DNA of 64,000 nucleotides from Bradyrhizobium sp. CCBAU 53351 (GCF_015291745.1 NZ_CP030059.1:4677501-4741500), one strand, 5' to 3'. Positions 37,860 through 47,431 are shown, counted from the stretch's first letter. Program-made: numbers and translations. Notes: generated by a model from the sequence alone, not told the origin.

Positions 37860-38185
37860 CAGATCACCACGCCGCCGCCGAAGGAGAAGAACGACAGAAA
37901 GAAGCTCGAGGCCGCGAACGCGATCGACAGGCCGAACACGATCTGGATCAGCCTGCGAAATCCACCCGATGAATCGCCGAACGCGAGCGTCAGCCCGGTG
38001 ACGACAATGATGATGACGGCGATGATTTTGGCGACGGGGCCTTCGACCGACTGCAGGATTTGATTGAGCGGCTGCTCCCACGGCATGTTCGAGCCAGCCG
38101 CCCATGCCGGCGCCGTCGTCAGAAAAACCGTGATGGAAGCCGTCAGTGAAGCGGCTTCTCGAAGAAAGCGAAATTGCGGACGCAT
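37859..38185 (-). CDS. trbC: Conjugal transfer prepilin TrbC (VirB2-like)
   Basis: A 108-residue prepilin. A signal peptide (ending near APAWAAGSNMPWEQPL) is followed by two hydrophobic helices (VAKIIAVIIIVVTGLTLAFG and the C-terminal LIQIVFGLSIAFAASSFFLS). By analogy to IncP TrbC it is matured, possibly cyclised, by the TraF peptidase encoded at 46.3 kb. It follows trbB by one base. Confidence 0.93.
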   Translation of the reverse strand: MRPQFRFLREAASLTASITVFLTTAPAWAAGSNMPWEQPLNQILQSVEGPVAKIIAVIIIVVTGLTLAFGDSSGGFRRLIQIVFGLSIAFAASSFFLSFFSFGGGVVI

Positions 38186-38186
38186 G

Positions 38187-39161
38187 TCAGTCTCCTGCTG
38201 GTGAAACGCTGTAGTCGCCGTTAGCCCCAAGCCCCGTGACGAGGGCGAGCTCGGTGAGGCGACGATCGGCGCCGCGACCGGCGAGCACGGCGACGAGGTT
38301 GATGGTCTCTGCGATGAGGGCACGCGGAACTGTGATGACGGCTTCCTGGATGAGCTGCTCGAGCCGCCGTAGCGCGCCGAGCGCGGTGCCAGCATGGATG
38401 GTGCCGATGCCGCCGGGATGGCCGGTACCCCAGGCCTTGAGCAAGTCGAGCGCTTCGGCGCCCCGGACCTCGCCGATCGGGATACGGTCAGGGCGCAGTC
38501 GAAGCGAGGAGCGGACAAGGTCAGATAGCGTCGCTACGCCGTCCTTGGTCCGCAGCGCAACGAGATTGGGCGCCTTGCATTGGAGTTCGCGTGTATCTTC
38601 AATCAGCACGACCCGATCGGAGGTCTTTGCCACCTCGGCCAAGAGCGCGTTGGTCAACGTTGTCTTGCCAGTCGACGTCCCCCCAGCGACGAGGATGTTC
38701 TTGCGCGCGGCGACCGCAGCCCTTAAGGCGCTGGCCTGATCCGACGTCATCGTTCCCGCGGCGACATAGTCGTCGAGTGTGAAGACCGCGACCGCGGGCT
38801 TACGGATAGCGAAGGCAGGAGCCGCAACGACTGGAGGTAACAGCCCTTCGAAGCGTTCGCCGGTCCCAGGTAGCTCGGCAGACACGCGTGGTGAGCCAGC
38901 ATGCACCTCCGCGCCTACATGGTGTGCTACCAGACGAACGATGCGCTCGCCGTCCGCCGCGGACAACGTTTCGCCGGTATCAGTGAGGCCACTCGACAGC
39001 CGATCAATCCACAACCGCCCATCCGGATTGAGCATGACCTCGATGATTGCGTCGTCTTCCAGGTAACCCGCAATGGCCGCACCAAGTGCGCTACGCAGCA
39101 TTCGCGCACCACGCGAATTCGCCTCCGATTGAAAGGAATGGATTGCCACCGCCGCCCCCAC
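38187..39161 (-). CDS. trbB: Conjugal transfer ATPase TrbB (VirB11-like)
   Basis: A 324-residue VirB11-type hexameric traffic ATPase. The Walker A is [20 protein letters not shown]. The Asp box reads [12 protein letters not shown], the Walker B region [20 protein letters not shown], and the His box [20 protein letters not shown]. The start is uncertain: GTG 39161, GTG 39149 (with GGGGGCG upstream) or ATG 39101 ([16 protein letters not shown]) are all possible. It is the first gene of the trb operon proper. A 217-bp gap and a foreign MFS gene separate it from the tra genes. Confidence 0.94.
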   Translation of the reverse strand: MGAAVAIHSFQSEANSRGARMLRSALGAAIAGYLEDDAIIEVMLNPDGRLWIDRLSSGLTDTGETLSAADGERIVRLVAHHVGAEVHAGSPRVSAELPGTGERFEGLLPPVVAAPAFAIRKPAVAVFTLDDYVAAGTMTSDQASALRAAVAARKNILVAGGTSTGKTTLTNALLAEVAKTSDRVVLIEDTRELQCKAPNLVALRTKDGVATLSDLVRSSLRLRPDRIPIGEVRGAEALDLLKAWGTGHPGGIGTIHAGTALGALRRLEQLIQEAVITVPRALIAETINLVAVLAGRGADRRLTELALVTGLGANGDYSVSPAGD

Positions 39162-39246
39162 CGAATGAGGACGCTTAGAGGGCGTCCTCAGATGGGTTGA
39201 TTAGAAAAGCCACGGATCGATTTGGGGCAACAAGCGCTTACGTTGA

Positions 39247-39268
39247 TCGTAGGCTGGCGTAGAAAAAG
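39247..39268. repeat. 22-bp direct repeat, copy 1 (downstream of the MFS gene)
   Basis: This 22-bp segment starting TCGTAGGCTGGCG is repeated exactly, in the same orientation, at 40794-40815. The two copies bracket the MFS gene at 39379-40716, 1547 bp apart. This is compatible with a duplication made when the gene was inserted. Confidence 0.8.
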
Positions 39269-39378
39269 AAAGATCGGGAACAGATATTTGACGCCTGCTC
39301 GAACGAACAAGTTTGGTAGCGATGAATTTTGAACAGTCTTCGTCAGCAAGGTTTGAACGCAACGTTGTGGGTCGCGGC

Positions 39379-40716
39379 TCACCACTCCGCGTCGCCATCC
39401 ATCGGTATCAATACGATCGCTTGCTCGTACGGAACTACCGGTTCAACTGCCTCGGCAACGCTAACCGGCGCGAAGAAGGCAATTGAACCCATCCAGCCAG
39501 TGAAGGATCGGAGCGACGACGGTAGCGCGAACCAAACCAACGCTCCGATCTGCAGCGCTACGTTGACACCAAACGCGACCTGATACGCCAGGATGGCCCT
39601 ATGGCCATCATTCGTGGACCATTGCTCCAGAATCAAGCCTGTCCCGTATTGAGCCAAAAATGCCCATCCAAAGTGCAGTACGTTCACGGCGCCGTTGGCG
39701 CGACCGGCGAGTTCAGGCGGAAAGTAGTCAGCTGTCACCGCGAAGCTGACCACGGTCGCTGTTCCAACAATTGCGACGACGGACCACGGCAAAATGGATG
39801 GTAGAGGCGCGCGCAGGATCAAGGCAAGCTCGGCTGCGATGAAAAACATCGCGACCACTGCCAATATTGTTTCCGCACCGACCCCTCTTCGTCGGATGAA
39901 GTGGACCGTTGTGCCGAACAACCAGGCACCGCCACAAAGTACGATCGACATGATGAAGAGCTGTCCGACGAGACCCTCACGACCAAGTCGCTCGACGTCC
40001 GCCAGCCATGGTACCGCCCACAATCCCTGCAGAGACCAGGCTGATCCCACGCAAGTCGCCGACAACGGGGCAATTCGCCAGAAGCGCCGGTCGCCAAAGA
40101 CGGAACTGAGGGTGGCGGGGATTGATCCTATTGACGGGGTGATGACACGCTCAGGGACCACGATGTAGATGAGCACAGCCGTGGCACCGGTCACTGCCGC
40201 CAGGATCTCAAAGAGCTGTCGCCAGCCGATCCAGGCGAGCAGGTATTCGGTGGGGGTTGTGGCGGTCACCGCTCCGAACGAGCCCAGCATGATCATGTAG
40301 CCGTTCAGCAAGGCCACTCGTTCCCTGGGAAACCAGAGAACGATGGATTTCAACCCGGCCGTCAGTGCGGCCGCCACTCCAAGGCCGATCATTGCTCGCG
40401 AAATCAACAGCGACGGCAACCCCGTCGACATCGCGAACAGGCCGGCACCCGCAGCGGCCACCAAAAGCAACGCACTTTGGACGCGACGCGGGCCAAAGCG
40501 GTCCAGCAAAATCCCGATAGGGATCTGAGCCGCCGCGAACACCAGGAAATAGACTGACGTAAGCAACCCCAGGTCAGCAGTCCCGAGCCCGGTGTCCGAG
40601 ATGAGATGGCCGGAGATCAGAGCGTTGATCGTTCGGAACAGGTATGAAAGGTAATATCCAGCGGCGAATGGAAGAAAAACGCGCGCGATAAGACGCCATG
40701 CCGCTGAAATTTGCAT
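39379..40716 (-). CDS. MFS transporter inserted between trbB and the tra genes
   Basis: A 445-residue, 12-helix major facilitator: LISDTGLGTADLGLLTSVYF, then the loop GILLDRFGPRRVQSALL (D-R-x-G-R-R signature), with a second half from about residue 225. It has no role in conjugation and breaks a normally compact operon order (trbB next to the CopG-like gene and traG). It is bracketed by an exact 22-bp direct repeat. Its substrate cannot be named; resemblance is to general metabolite/sugar-phosphate-type MFS permeases. It is probably a passenger gene of the element. Confidence 0.85.
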   Translation of the reverse strand: MQISAAWRLIARVFLPFAAGYYLSYLFRTINALISGHLISDTGLGTADLGLLTSVYFLVFAAAQIPIGILLDRFGPRRVQSALLLVAAAGAGLFAMSTGLPSLLISRAMIGLGVAAALTAGLKSIVLWFPRERVALLNGYMIMLGSFGAVTATTPTEYLLAWIGWRQLFEILAAVTGATAVLIYIVVPERVITPSIGSIPATLSSVFGDRRFWRIAPLSATCVGSAWSLQGLWAVPWLADVERLGREGLVGQLFIMSIVLCGGAWLFGTTVHFIRRRGVGAETILAVVAMFFIAAELALILRAPLPSILPWSVVAIVGTATVVSFAVTADYFPPELAGRANGAVNVLHFGWAFLAQYGTGLILEQWSTNDGHRAILAYQVAFGVNVALQIGALVWFALPSSLRSFTGWMGSIAFFAPVSVAEAVEPVVPYEQAIVLIPMDGDAEW

Positions 40717-40793
40717 GCTGGCTCCCCTGCTCCTCAGCTCATGCGGGCCGATAGCGCGTCCAGCTCTTTTTCGGCTCGTCTAAATTGCTGCGG

Positions 40794-40815
40794 TCGTAGG
40801 CTGGCGTAGAAAAAG
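40794..40815. repeat. 22-bp direct repeat, copy 2 (upstream of the MFS gene)
   Basis: Exact copy of 39247-39268. It lies 78 bp upstream of the MFS start codon and 36 bp downstream of the CopG-like gene. The A-rich end and following purines continue slightly differently in the two copies. Confidence 0.8.
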
Positions 40816-40850
40816 GAGGGCCGGCGAAATAGCTCGCCTATGTGGTTCAA

Positions 40851-41276
40851 TCAGGTTTCGCTGCCCGGCTCCTGACGAACGATGTCTTCTGGAATCTCGC
40901 GCAGGAAACTCTGTCCCTTCTGCAACCGACGCCCGAGCGCTTCGACAAATCCTTCAAAGCGCTCCCGACCCTTGAGTTGAGCCGCCGCCTGTGCGTCGTT
41001 TGGCAACGGCGGCGTGATTGTCAGCCAGAAGCGGATGAAGAGAGCCAAGGTTTCGGCCGTCAATCCAACGTCACGCTCCAGCCTCTGCATCTGGCGCGAC
41101 AGCCGGTCCAGGCGACGGGTGAACGCTGCCTCCCGCCTGTCCGCCCCGTCCGGTGACAGAAAAGACGCAACCGCCGCTTCCACGATCGCAGACCTGGAAA
41201 GATTCTTACGATCGGCGAGATCCGCGATCTGCTTCAGAAGCTCCGGCGGAAAGTACACATTCATGCGGTCGCGCAT
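40851..41276 (-). CDS. CopG/ribbon-helix-helix-like conjugal transfer protein
   Basis: A 141-residue protein. The first ~45 residues (RMNVYFPPELLKQIADLADR, then NLSRSAIVEAAVASFLS) have the strand-helix-helix pattern of RHH DNA-binding proteins. The remainder is helical (QMQRLERDVGLTAETLALFI, RFWLTITPPLPNDAQ). Such genes lie immediately after traG in Trb-type elements. It probably binds oriT or regulates transfer genes. It follows traG by 6 bp. Confidence 0.85.
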   Translation of the reverse strand: MRDRMNVYFPPELLKQIADLADRKNLSRSAIVEAAVASFLSPDGADRREAAFTRRLDRLSRQMQRLERDVGLTAETLALFIRFWLTITPPLPNDAQAAAQLKGRERFEGFVEALGRRLQKGQSFLREIPEDIVRQEPGSET

Positions 41277-41282
41277 GTCGGC

Positions 41283-43265
41283 TCACAGCTCCATGCCGTC
41301 ATTCGGGTCCATGGCGACCTGACGGGCGACGCCACGCATCTGCTGACGGAGAAGTCGCGATTGGCGTACTGCATCCTCGTCGTCGTCAAGAACAACGGCA
41401 AATTCCTCTGCCGGCGTTGAATCGGTCGTCTCCTTGACGATCGCAACGTGATCGGGAAGCTCGGGCTCGCGACGAAGCCCGCTGTTCGCCGTGTCTTCCT
41501 CTGACTGCTCCGCCCTGCTGGTCGCTGCCGGCGTAAGGGTTCCAAGCGTCGACCAACCGTCCGCCCGCGATGACCGGCCGGAGGCCGCAGGATCTGGCGG
41601 CGGCAGGACGCGTTCGGAGAACCGCCGATCCTCGTAGTAGCGCACCTTCTTGGCGCGGATCGGCGGTGTCCCTGCCACCATGACGATTTCCTCCCGCGGC
41701 GGGAGCTGCATGACCTCACCAGGGGTCAGGAGCGGCCTCGCCGTTTCCTGCCGCGAGACCATGAGGTGCCCCAGCCAGGGATTCAACCGGTGACCCGCAT
41801 AGTTCTTCATCGCCCGCATCTCGGTCGCCGTACCCAGCGCGTCTGAGACCCGCTTTGCGGTCCGCTCGTCGTTAGTCGCGAAACTGACGCGGACGTGGCA
41901 ATTGTCGAGGATCGCGTTATTCGGCCCATAGGCCTTCTCGATCTGATTGAGCGATTGCGCGATCAAAAAGCTCTTGATGCCGTAGCCCGCCATGAAGGCT
42001 AGCGCGGACTCGAAGAAATCGAGGCGCCCGAGCGCCGGGAACTCGTCGAGCATCATCAAGACACGGTGCCGGCGGTTGCTGGCGTGCAAGTCCTCGGTCA
42101 GGCGCCGGCCGATCTGGTTCAGCACCAGGCGGATCAGCGGCTTGGTCCGCGAGATGTCGGAAGGCGGCACCACGAGGTAAAGCGACGCTGGCCGGGGATC
42201 GGAGATTAGGTCTGCAATTCGCCAGTCGCAGCGACGGGTCACCTGGGCCACGACGGGATCACGGTAAAGTCCAAGGAACGACATCGCGGTAGACAGGACC
42301 CCGGAACGTTCGTTGTCGGATTTGTTGAGAAGCTCTCTCGCGGTCGAAGCGACCACGGGGTGGGCACCCTGCTCACCAAGGTGCGGCGTCGTCATCATGG
42401 CCTTCAACGTTACCTCGATCGGCCGCTTCGGGTCGGACAGAAAGGCGGCCACGCCGGCCAAGGTCTTGTCAGCCTCGGCATAGAGGACGTGGAGGATGGC
42501 ACCGACCAAGAGCGAATGACTGGTCTTCTCCCAGTGGTTCCGCTTATCGAGTGAGCCTTCGGGGTCGACCAGGACGTCGGCGACGTTCTGGACGTCGCGA
42601 ACTTCCCACTCCCCGCGTCGGACCTCGAGCAGCGGATTGTAGGCTGAGGAATTGGTGTTGGTCGGATCGAATAACAGGACGCGGCCGTGACAGGAGCGGA
42701 AACCGGCAGTCAGTTGCCAGTTCTCGCCCTTGATGTCGTGAACGATGGCCGAGCCGGGCCAAGTCAGCAGCGAGGGAACGACGAGACCGACACCCTTGCC
42801 GGACCGGGTGGGAGCAAAACACAACACGTGTTCCGGTCCATCATGGCGAACGTAGTCATCGTCGAGCTTGCCCAGCACCACGCCATCCGGACCGAGAAGA
42901 CCGGCCGCTCTCACCTCTTCCAGACCGGCCCAACGCGCCGAGCCATAGGTCTCAACATTCTTGGCCTCGCGGGCCCGCCAGACCGACATGCCGATCGCCG
43001 CCGCGATCGAAACGACGGTTCCCGACGCTGCGATGAAGGCACCTTCGACAAAGACTTGAGGCGCATAGGCGTCGTAGACGAACCACCACCAGAAGAAGAT
43101 CGGCGGATAGTAGATCTTCCAACCCCACAACTCGAACCAGGGGCGTCCAAGCTCTGCCTGATAGGCGAGCCGCCAGGCTGTCCATTCGGTTGCTCCCCAG
43201 ATGGCCGTCAAAACGATCAGGCCGACAACGATCACCTGGCCCCAGAGGATCTTGGTTCCTGACAT
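41283..43265 (-). CDS. traG: Type IV coupling protein TraG (VirD4-like)
   Basis: A 660-residue coupling ATPase that brings the relaxase-DNA complex to the Trb channel. Two N-terminal TM segments (IVVGLIVLTAIWGATEW and the stretch around FFWWWFVYDAYAP) and another near 80-100 precede the ATPase domain. Walker A is FAPTRSGKGVGLVVPSLLTW and Walker B HRVLMMLDEFPALGRL. Length and domain order are normal. It lies between the relaxase gene (37 bp) and the CopG-like gene. Confidence 0.95.
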   Translation of the reverse strand: MSGTKILWGQVIVVGLIVLTAIWGATEWTAWRLAYQAELGRPWFELWGWKIYYPPIFFWWWFVYDAYAPQVFVEGAFIAASGTVVSIAAAIGMSVWRAREAKNVETYGSARWAGLEEVRAAGLLGPDGVVLGKLDDDYVRHDGPEHVLCFAPTRSGKGVGLVVPSLLTWPGSAIVHDIKGENWQLTAGFRSCHGRVLLFDPTNTNSSAYNPLLEVRRGEWEVRDVQNVADVLVDPEGSLDKRNHWEKTSHSLLVGAILHVLYAEADKTLAGVAAFLSDPKRPIEVTLKAMMTTPHLGEQGAHPVVASTARELLNKSDNERSGVLSTAMSFLGLYRDPVVAQVTRRCDWRIADLISDPRPASLYLVVPPSDISRTKPLIRLVLNQIGRRLTEDLHASNRRHRVLMMLDEFPALGRLDFFESALAFMAGYGIKSFLIAQSLNQIEKAYGPNNAILDNCHVRVSFATNDERTAKRVSDALGTATEMRAMKNYAGHRLNPWLGHLMVSRQETARPLLTPGEVMQLPPREEIVMVAGTPPIRAKKVRYYEDRRFSERVLPPPDPAASGRSSRADGWSTLGTLTPAATSRAEQSEEDTANSGLRREPELPDHVAIVKETTDSTPAEEFAVVLDDDEDAVRQSRLLRQQMRGVARQVAMDPNDGMEL

Positions 43266-43301
43266 CGCGACGGTCCTTCCGTAACTGAATTGGCGAGATA
43301 G

Positions 43302-45065
43302 CTAGAGGCCCAGGTCGCGCTTGCGGCCGAAGCCCAATTCGATGCCGCCACCGTCCTTGATGACGCCGGTGACGTGCTGGCCGAGCCTCTTTTCGAGGTC
43401 GCGGGACCAAGGCACGAGCTGAAAGCCGAGCCCATTGTCGATCATGGCGAAACGCCCTGAGGCGAGCATCAGCCGCTGGCGATACGTGCCTGCCACATGC
43501 TCCCCGGATGCTGACTTCACGTGAGGCAGGCCGGAGTCTGCCGAGACCTTGGCTCCCACCTCATCCAGTTCGCGTCGACGCAGCGTGTTTAGCAGGTCGC
43601 GTTGCAGGATGATGCGTTGGCCCTGCCGCCGTGCCAGACCGTCCTTAATCAGATGCTCTGTCCGGGCTTCCATGGCATCGCGAGCCTCGCGACCGAATCC
43701 TCCCATGGCGAGCGGCATCGGATCGCGTTCGATCAGCCGGTGGTCGAGCCAGGTCGCCCCTTTCGCGGTGACTTGCTCACCAAGGTCAAGATCGGAACGG
43801 GTCGCCAGCATCAGCGTGGGACGCGGATCGCTAGCTTGACCGAAGCGTCGGACTTCGACGATGCCGCCGATCGGCGGCGCATGTTCGAAGGCCTCGATCC
43901 CGTGGAAGCGGACGTGATGTACACGTCCGTCGGTTCCGTCGATCACGGCGAAGGCCTCGCCGGTCAGTTCGTCATGCAGTCCTCGATCAATCAAGCGTCC
44001 GACGATCTGGGATGCCGGCGGTCCACCTTCGATGACGTAGTCGGCAACACCACGCACTTCCCCACGTTCGGCAAAAGCGCGGTGCATCGTCTTGATGATG
44101 TCGCCGCGCATGCCGAGATCGCGCAAGCTGCGTTCGGCCTCAAGCCCTACCATCCATTCGCCAGGTGCGGCGGACGCGGCAAGGCCCATCTTGTCCAGGT
44201 GCTGGAGGCGGCCAACCATCAGGCGCCGGATCTCGGGATCAGAATTGCCCGGATTATCGGGGCGAAGATCGATATAGCCGGTTTCGTCGGCTGCCAGCCG
44301 GATCTCGCGATCGAGCCGCGTCCATCGCTCCGCCGTGACTTCCCTCCCTAGCGAATTGCGGATCTCGCGCTCTGGTTTCGGACCCAGTTCGATGGCGACC
44401 AATTCCTCAGCGCGTGAGCGCAGCCCTCGGCTGATGTAGTCGCGGGAGATCACGAGATCAGCGCCATCTTCATCGACTCCCCGAGCGAGAAGATGGACGT
44501 GAGGGTTGTCCGTATTCCAGTGATCAACAGCTACCCAATCCAGCCGCGTGCCGAGGTCGATCTCCATTTGCCGGGCGAGATCGCGGGTGAAATCCCTGAG
44601 GTCGGTCATCTCGCCGGCATCCTCGGGCGAGATGATGAACCGAAAATGATGGCGATCGTCCTGGCACCGTTCCGCGAAGGCCGCGCCATCGGCGCGGTCG
44701 CTGCCGGCGTCGAACATCTCGGCTCTCTCACCGTTCCGGGTGACGCCATCGCGCTTCAGGTACGAAAGATGGGCCGTCAGCGGCGCCGAGCGGAATGCTC
44801 GTCCTTTGTGACGAACAACGCGCGCTTTCACCACGGCGCGCCGCGTCGAGCTGAACAATCGGCCGCGGCTAAACGCGAGCCTACCGCGGCCAAACGTCGA
44901 GCGTCCGAAGGCTGCGGAACGCTTGCCAGCCGCAGGCTGACCCGAGGTATGGCCAGCTTTCTTCGCGGCACGTAGCACCTGGTTGATGAAGCTCTTCGGC
45001 TTAGGCGTGCGTGTGCTGCGAATACGCCCGGGTCGAATACGCAGATCGCTGTCGCCAACGGTCAT
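43302..45065 (-). CDS. rlxS: Relaxase, RlxS/VirD2-like (MOBP type)
   Basis: A 587-residue relaxase that nicks oriT and pilots the strand. A basic N-terminus (PGRIRSTRTPKPKSF, GRGRLAFSRGRLFSSTRR) leads into the catalytic domain. APLTAHLSYLKRDGVTRNG may hold the nucleophilic Tyr. HHFRFIISPEDAGEM and WNTDNPHVHLLARGVDEDGA carry the metal-binding histidines. The C-terminal half matches the relaxase-associated DUF3363-type region. ATG 45065 is followed by MTVGDSDLRIRPGRIRS; longer readings run into the probable oriT. The best analogue is RlxS of the Mesorhizobium symbiosis ICE. Confidence 0.92.
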   Translation of the reverse strand: MTVGDSDLRIRPGRIRSTRTPKPKSFINQVLRAAKKAGHTSGQPAAGKRSAAFGRSTFGRGRLAFSRGRLFSSTRRAVVKARVVRHKGRAFRSAPLTAHLSYLKRDGVTRNGERAEMFDAGSDRADGAAFAERCQDDRHHFRFIISPEDAGEMTDLRDFTRDLARQMEIDLGTRLDWVAVDHWNTDNPHVHLLARGVDEDGADLVISRDYISRGLRSRAEELVAIELGPKPEREIRNSLGREVTAERWTRLDREIRLAADETGYIDLRPDNPGNSDPEIRRLMVGRLQHLDKMGLAASAAPGEWMVGLEAERSLRDLGMRGDIIKTMHRAFAERGEVRGVADYVIEGGPPASQIVGRLIDRGLHDELTGEAFAVIDGTDGRVHHVRFHGIEAFEHAPPIGGIVEVRRFGQASDPRPTLMLATRSDLDLGEQVTAKGATWLDHRLIERDPMPLAMGGFGREARDAMEARTEHLIKDGLARRQGQRIILQRDLLNTLRRRELDEVGAKVSADSGLPHVKSASGEHVAGTYRQRLMLASGRFAMIDNGLGFQLVPWSRDLEKRLGQHVTGVIKDGGGIELGFGRKRDLGL

Positions 45066-45483
45066 TGCCGGGCCTCGAACAGCGCTAAGGCGCCCACAGT
45101 GCCGAAAATGTCCTTGATTGCATTGTGCAAAGTACAAGGCGCGGCACGCGCCCCGACCGACCGGCACGTCAGAACCCAAGCCATGCCAATGGCTTGCGGT
45201 TCGACCGGCGAGCCCCTTTTATCTCGCCGTCCTGCCGTTGCGGTCTCCCAGTCGCCGGTTCCCGACAGAGCCGCCGTGACTTGGCAGCCAACTCGCGAAG
45301 CCCGCACTGCTTCCGAGCGCTTGCGATAGCGATCGTTACCCGAAGGGCCGAGACACCCGTAGGGTGGCTCGGTGAGGAGCGAAGCGACGAGTAGAGCGCG
45401 GGCCGAAGGCATCGCCCATACACCATCAGCACGTGCTACTTGCTTTGTGAAGCACGCCAAGGTTTGCGAACCCGCACACTTGG
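45066..45483. other. Gene-free 418 bp between relaxase and transglycosylase genes; candidate oriT
   Basis: No supportable gene on either strand. The interval directly precedes the relaxase gene, a common oriT position. It contains a strong hairpin at 45348-45372: CCGAG-a-CACCC-gta-GGGTG-g-CTCGG, ten paired bases with one opposed mismatch. Purine-rich direct motifs follow (GAGGAGCGAAGCGACGAG). The nick site cannot be assigned from sequence alone. Confidence 0.45.
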
Positions 45484-46320
45484 TCATTGCGATACTCCCG
45501 CATCCGATCGAGGGACGAACACGCCAATAGGCCGGGGAACCATGTGCGAAACACCGAGCGCCGAGATTGCAGTCGTGACACCGCGAGACGGCATGAGCGC
45601 CAGCAACCGATCGCGCGTTTTCATGAGATCGGATCGCGTGACGAATAGCGCCGCAACTGCTGATGACTGTCCGCTGGACGTCCACCTCGGCGGCAGTTCG
45701 ATCGCAAGCTGATTTGTAAGCTTTGCGACATACGCTCGCGTCTCCTCCGGCAAAGAGCCGCCTGCGAGATGCTCTTCATAGCGAGATGGTCCCGCATTGT
45801 ACGCGGCAAACACGCCAGGCGAGCCATACCGATCGAGCAGTTCGCGCAAGTAAGCCGTGCCGGCCAGAATGTTATCGTGCGGGTCGTAGGGGTCGTTCCC
45901 GAGATTGTAGCGCTCGCGAAGTTCCGTCCAAGTCGCCGGCATGATTTGCATCAGGCCCATTGCGCCTTTTGGCGATCTGGCGTGCGCGTCACCGGCACTC
46001 TCGATGCTTTGGACTGATCGGATCCAGTTCGGCGCTATCGCAAAGCGTTGTGACGCTTCATCGATGAAGCCGGCAAATGGGTGACCGGTCTGACTGATCC
46101 CCGGCTGAGCGGCTGATCCGCTCTGGGCCAAAGCAGCACCGTCGAACGCGATCAGAAGAAGCATCAGGGGCACGACAGCCCAAACGCGCGTGCCCAAGCG
46201 ACCCAAGCACCCGGTCGGGCTTGCGCCAGCCTTGCAGACACCTATCGAGATGGAGGAATGATCCCGCAATCGATCGAACACGGGAACGGCAAGGAGAGCA
46301 CGTCGAATACACACGATCAC
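45484..46320 (-). CDS. Lytic transglycosylase
   Basis: A 278-residue peptidoglycan-cleaving enzyme that opens the wall for the transfer channel. After a membrane/signal segment (about 45-63, VVPLMLLLIAFDGAALAQSG) comes the SLT domain. The catalytic Glu is in VQSIESAGDAHARSPKGAMG, followed by LMQIMPATWTEL and FAAYNAGPSRYEEHL. GTG 46320 was chosen because it overlaps the traF stop (GTGA). Cognate of VirB1/TrbN-type enzymes. Confidence 0.9.
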   Translation of the reverse strand: MIVCIRRALLAVPVFDRLRDHSSISIGVCKAGASPTGCLGRLGTRVWAVVPLMLLLIAFDGAALAQSGSAAQPGISQTGHPFAGFIDEASQRFAIAPNWIRSVQSIESAGDAHARSPKGAMGLMQIMPATWTELRERYNLGNDPYDPHDNILAGTAYLRELLDRYGSPGVFAAYNAGPSRYEEHLAGGSLPEETRAYVAKLTNQLAIELPPRWTSSGQSSAVAALFVTRSDLMKTRDRLLALMPSRGVTTAISALGVSHMVPRPIGVFVPRSDAGVSQ

Positions 46321-46829
46321 TCCTCCCACGTCCACACCGGTATCGCACGACCGATCACGCTAGATGCCGGAAGAAATCCAAAATACCGGCCATCAAGAGA
46401 TTCGTCCGACTGCCAGTTCATCAGAAATAGGTCGTCGTCGCCGACGACGCGGCAGCCCTGCCATTTCGGCAGCGGCCGGCCGCGTCCATCGCGATCCCGC
46501 GCTTCGCCCACCGCGATGGTATCGACCAAAATCGTGAGCCCGCTCCTGCAAACCGTCTGCCCTGGTAGCGCCAAGACTCGCTTGAGCATGGGGACACCGA
46601 CGGGCAAATAGCCGTTAAGGTCGAGGAAAGTCGCAAGCGGTTCCGGCGGCTGCACCGCGACCAATTCAGTGACTTGGAATTTGTCCGCCGGTCGGAGGCG
46701 GTAGAGACCTATCGGCACGCTGGCGGTTGCGTTCCAGATGTAAAGCGGAAGCGGCTCCAGGACGATCGTCGCGATGAGCGCGGCAGCGACCCCAATCGTC
46801 ACGGCCAGCATCATGAGGCGGCCCGTCAT
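46317..46829 (-). CDS. traF: TraF-type conjugative transfer signal peptidase (S26)
   Basis: A 170-residue membrane peptidase. One N-terminal TM (MMLAVTIGVAAALIATIVLE) precedes the S26 motif TASVPIGLYRLRPAD with the nucleophile Ser. The general-base Lys follows in PMLKRVLALPGQTV, and the C-terminal box is SDESLDGRYFGFLP. In IncP the TraF enzyme matures the TrbC pilin, and the same role is expected here. Overlapping stop/start pairs on both sides place it in one unit with DUF2840 and the transglycosylase. Confidence 0.93.
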   Translation of the reverse strand: MTGRLMMLAVTIGVAAALIATIVLEPLPLYIWNATASVPIGLYRLRPADKFQVTELVAVQPPEPLATFLDLNGYLPVGVPMLKRVLALPGQTVCRSGLTILVDTIAVGEARDRDGRGRPLPKWQGCRVVGDDDLFLMNWQSDESLDGRYFGFLPASSVIGRAIPVWTWEE

Positions 46830-47290
46830 CGCATCACCTTTTGGCGATGAAGCCAGGCCTGATGGCGCGCTTTCGTATACGGCCGCGGGCTTTCGTTGAC
46901 GGACAGGCGGTTATGAACGTGATGCCAATGATCAGGAGCGACATCAGCTGGATCGATGCCGAGTGCCTCAATGGCATCGGTTATTTGCAGCACTCGCTCG
47001 ACCTTCGGCCAGCCGGACAGACGCAGCAAAATCTCTCCGCCGGGTGTCACATAAGGAACCGTCGAGCAGCGCTGTCCCGGGGCGACCGCGCGCAAGATGT
47101 CGATCCGCGAAATGATCGTGCCAAAGTCGTTGGAAGTCCATCGGACGAAGGCAAAGATGCTGCCGGGCGCGAATGACAGGACACGCCGGCGCCCATCAAG
47201 CTTCCTTTCTTTGACAATGCGACCGAACCGAATGCGGTTTTCAATACGCTTCTCGAGCCACAGAACCTCCACTTCGGTGAGATCGCTCAT
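46826..47290 (-). CDS. DUF2840 protein
   Basis: A 154-residue protein, MSDLTEVEVLWLEKRIENRI, with FGRIVKERKLDGRRRVLSFA and VRWTSNDFGTIISRIDILRA. DUF2840 genes regularly lie directly upstream of traF in this kind of element, as here with a 4-base overlap. The function is unknown. In many relatives a parA gene lies just upstream; here that space (47291-47579) holds no gene. Confidence 0.88.
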   Translation of the reverse strand: MSDLTEVEVLWLEKRIENRIRFGRIVKERKLDGRRRVLSFAPGSIFAFVRWTSNDFGTIISRIDILRAVAPGQRCSTVPYVTPGGEILLRLSGWPKVERVLQITDAIEALGIDPADVAPDHWHHVHNRLSVNESPRPYTKARHQAWLHRQKVMR

Positions 47291-47431
47291 GCGACCACTC
47301 CCGGATTCTGGAACGGAGTGCGGTGAGCGTTGGGGCCAGCGAAGAACTGGCATGGCTTCTGCCGGCGAGCAGGATTGACGGCCCCCCGCTGCAAGTCACC
47401 TCTAATGCGGCTGGTCGTCTGGTCCGTTAGA

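Noticed and set aside
39247..40815. Insertion sequence around the MFS gene
   Set aside because: No transposase frame and no terminal inverted repeats; only direct repeats and a transporter gene are seen.
45062..45685. 207-codon minus-strand frame over the relaxase upstream region
   Set aside because: Composition is Arg/Cys-rich and unlike any family. It overlaps the probable oriT and the 3' end of the transglycosylase gene.
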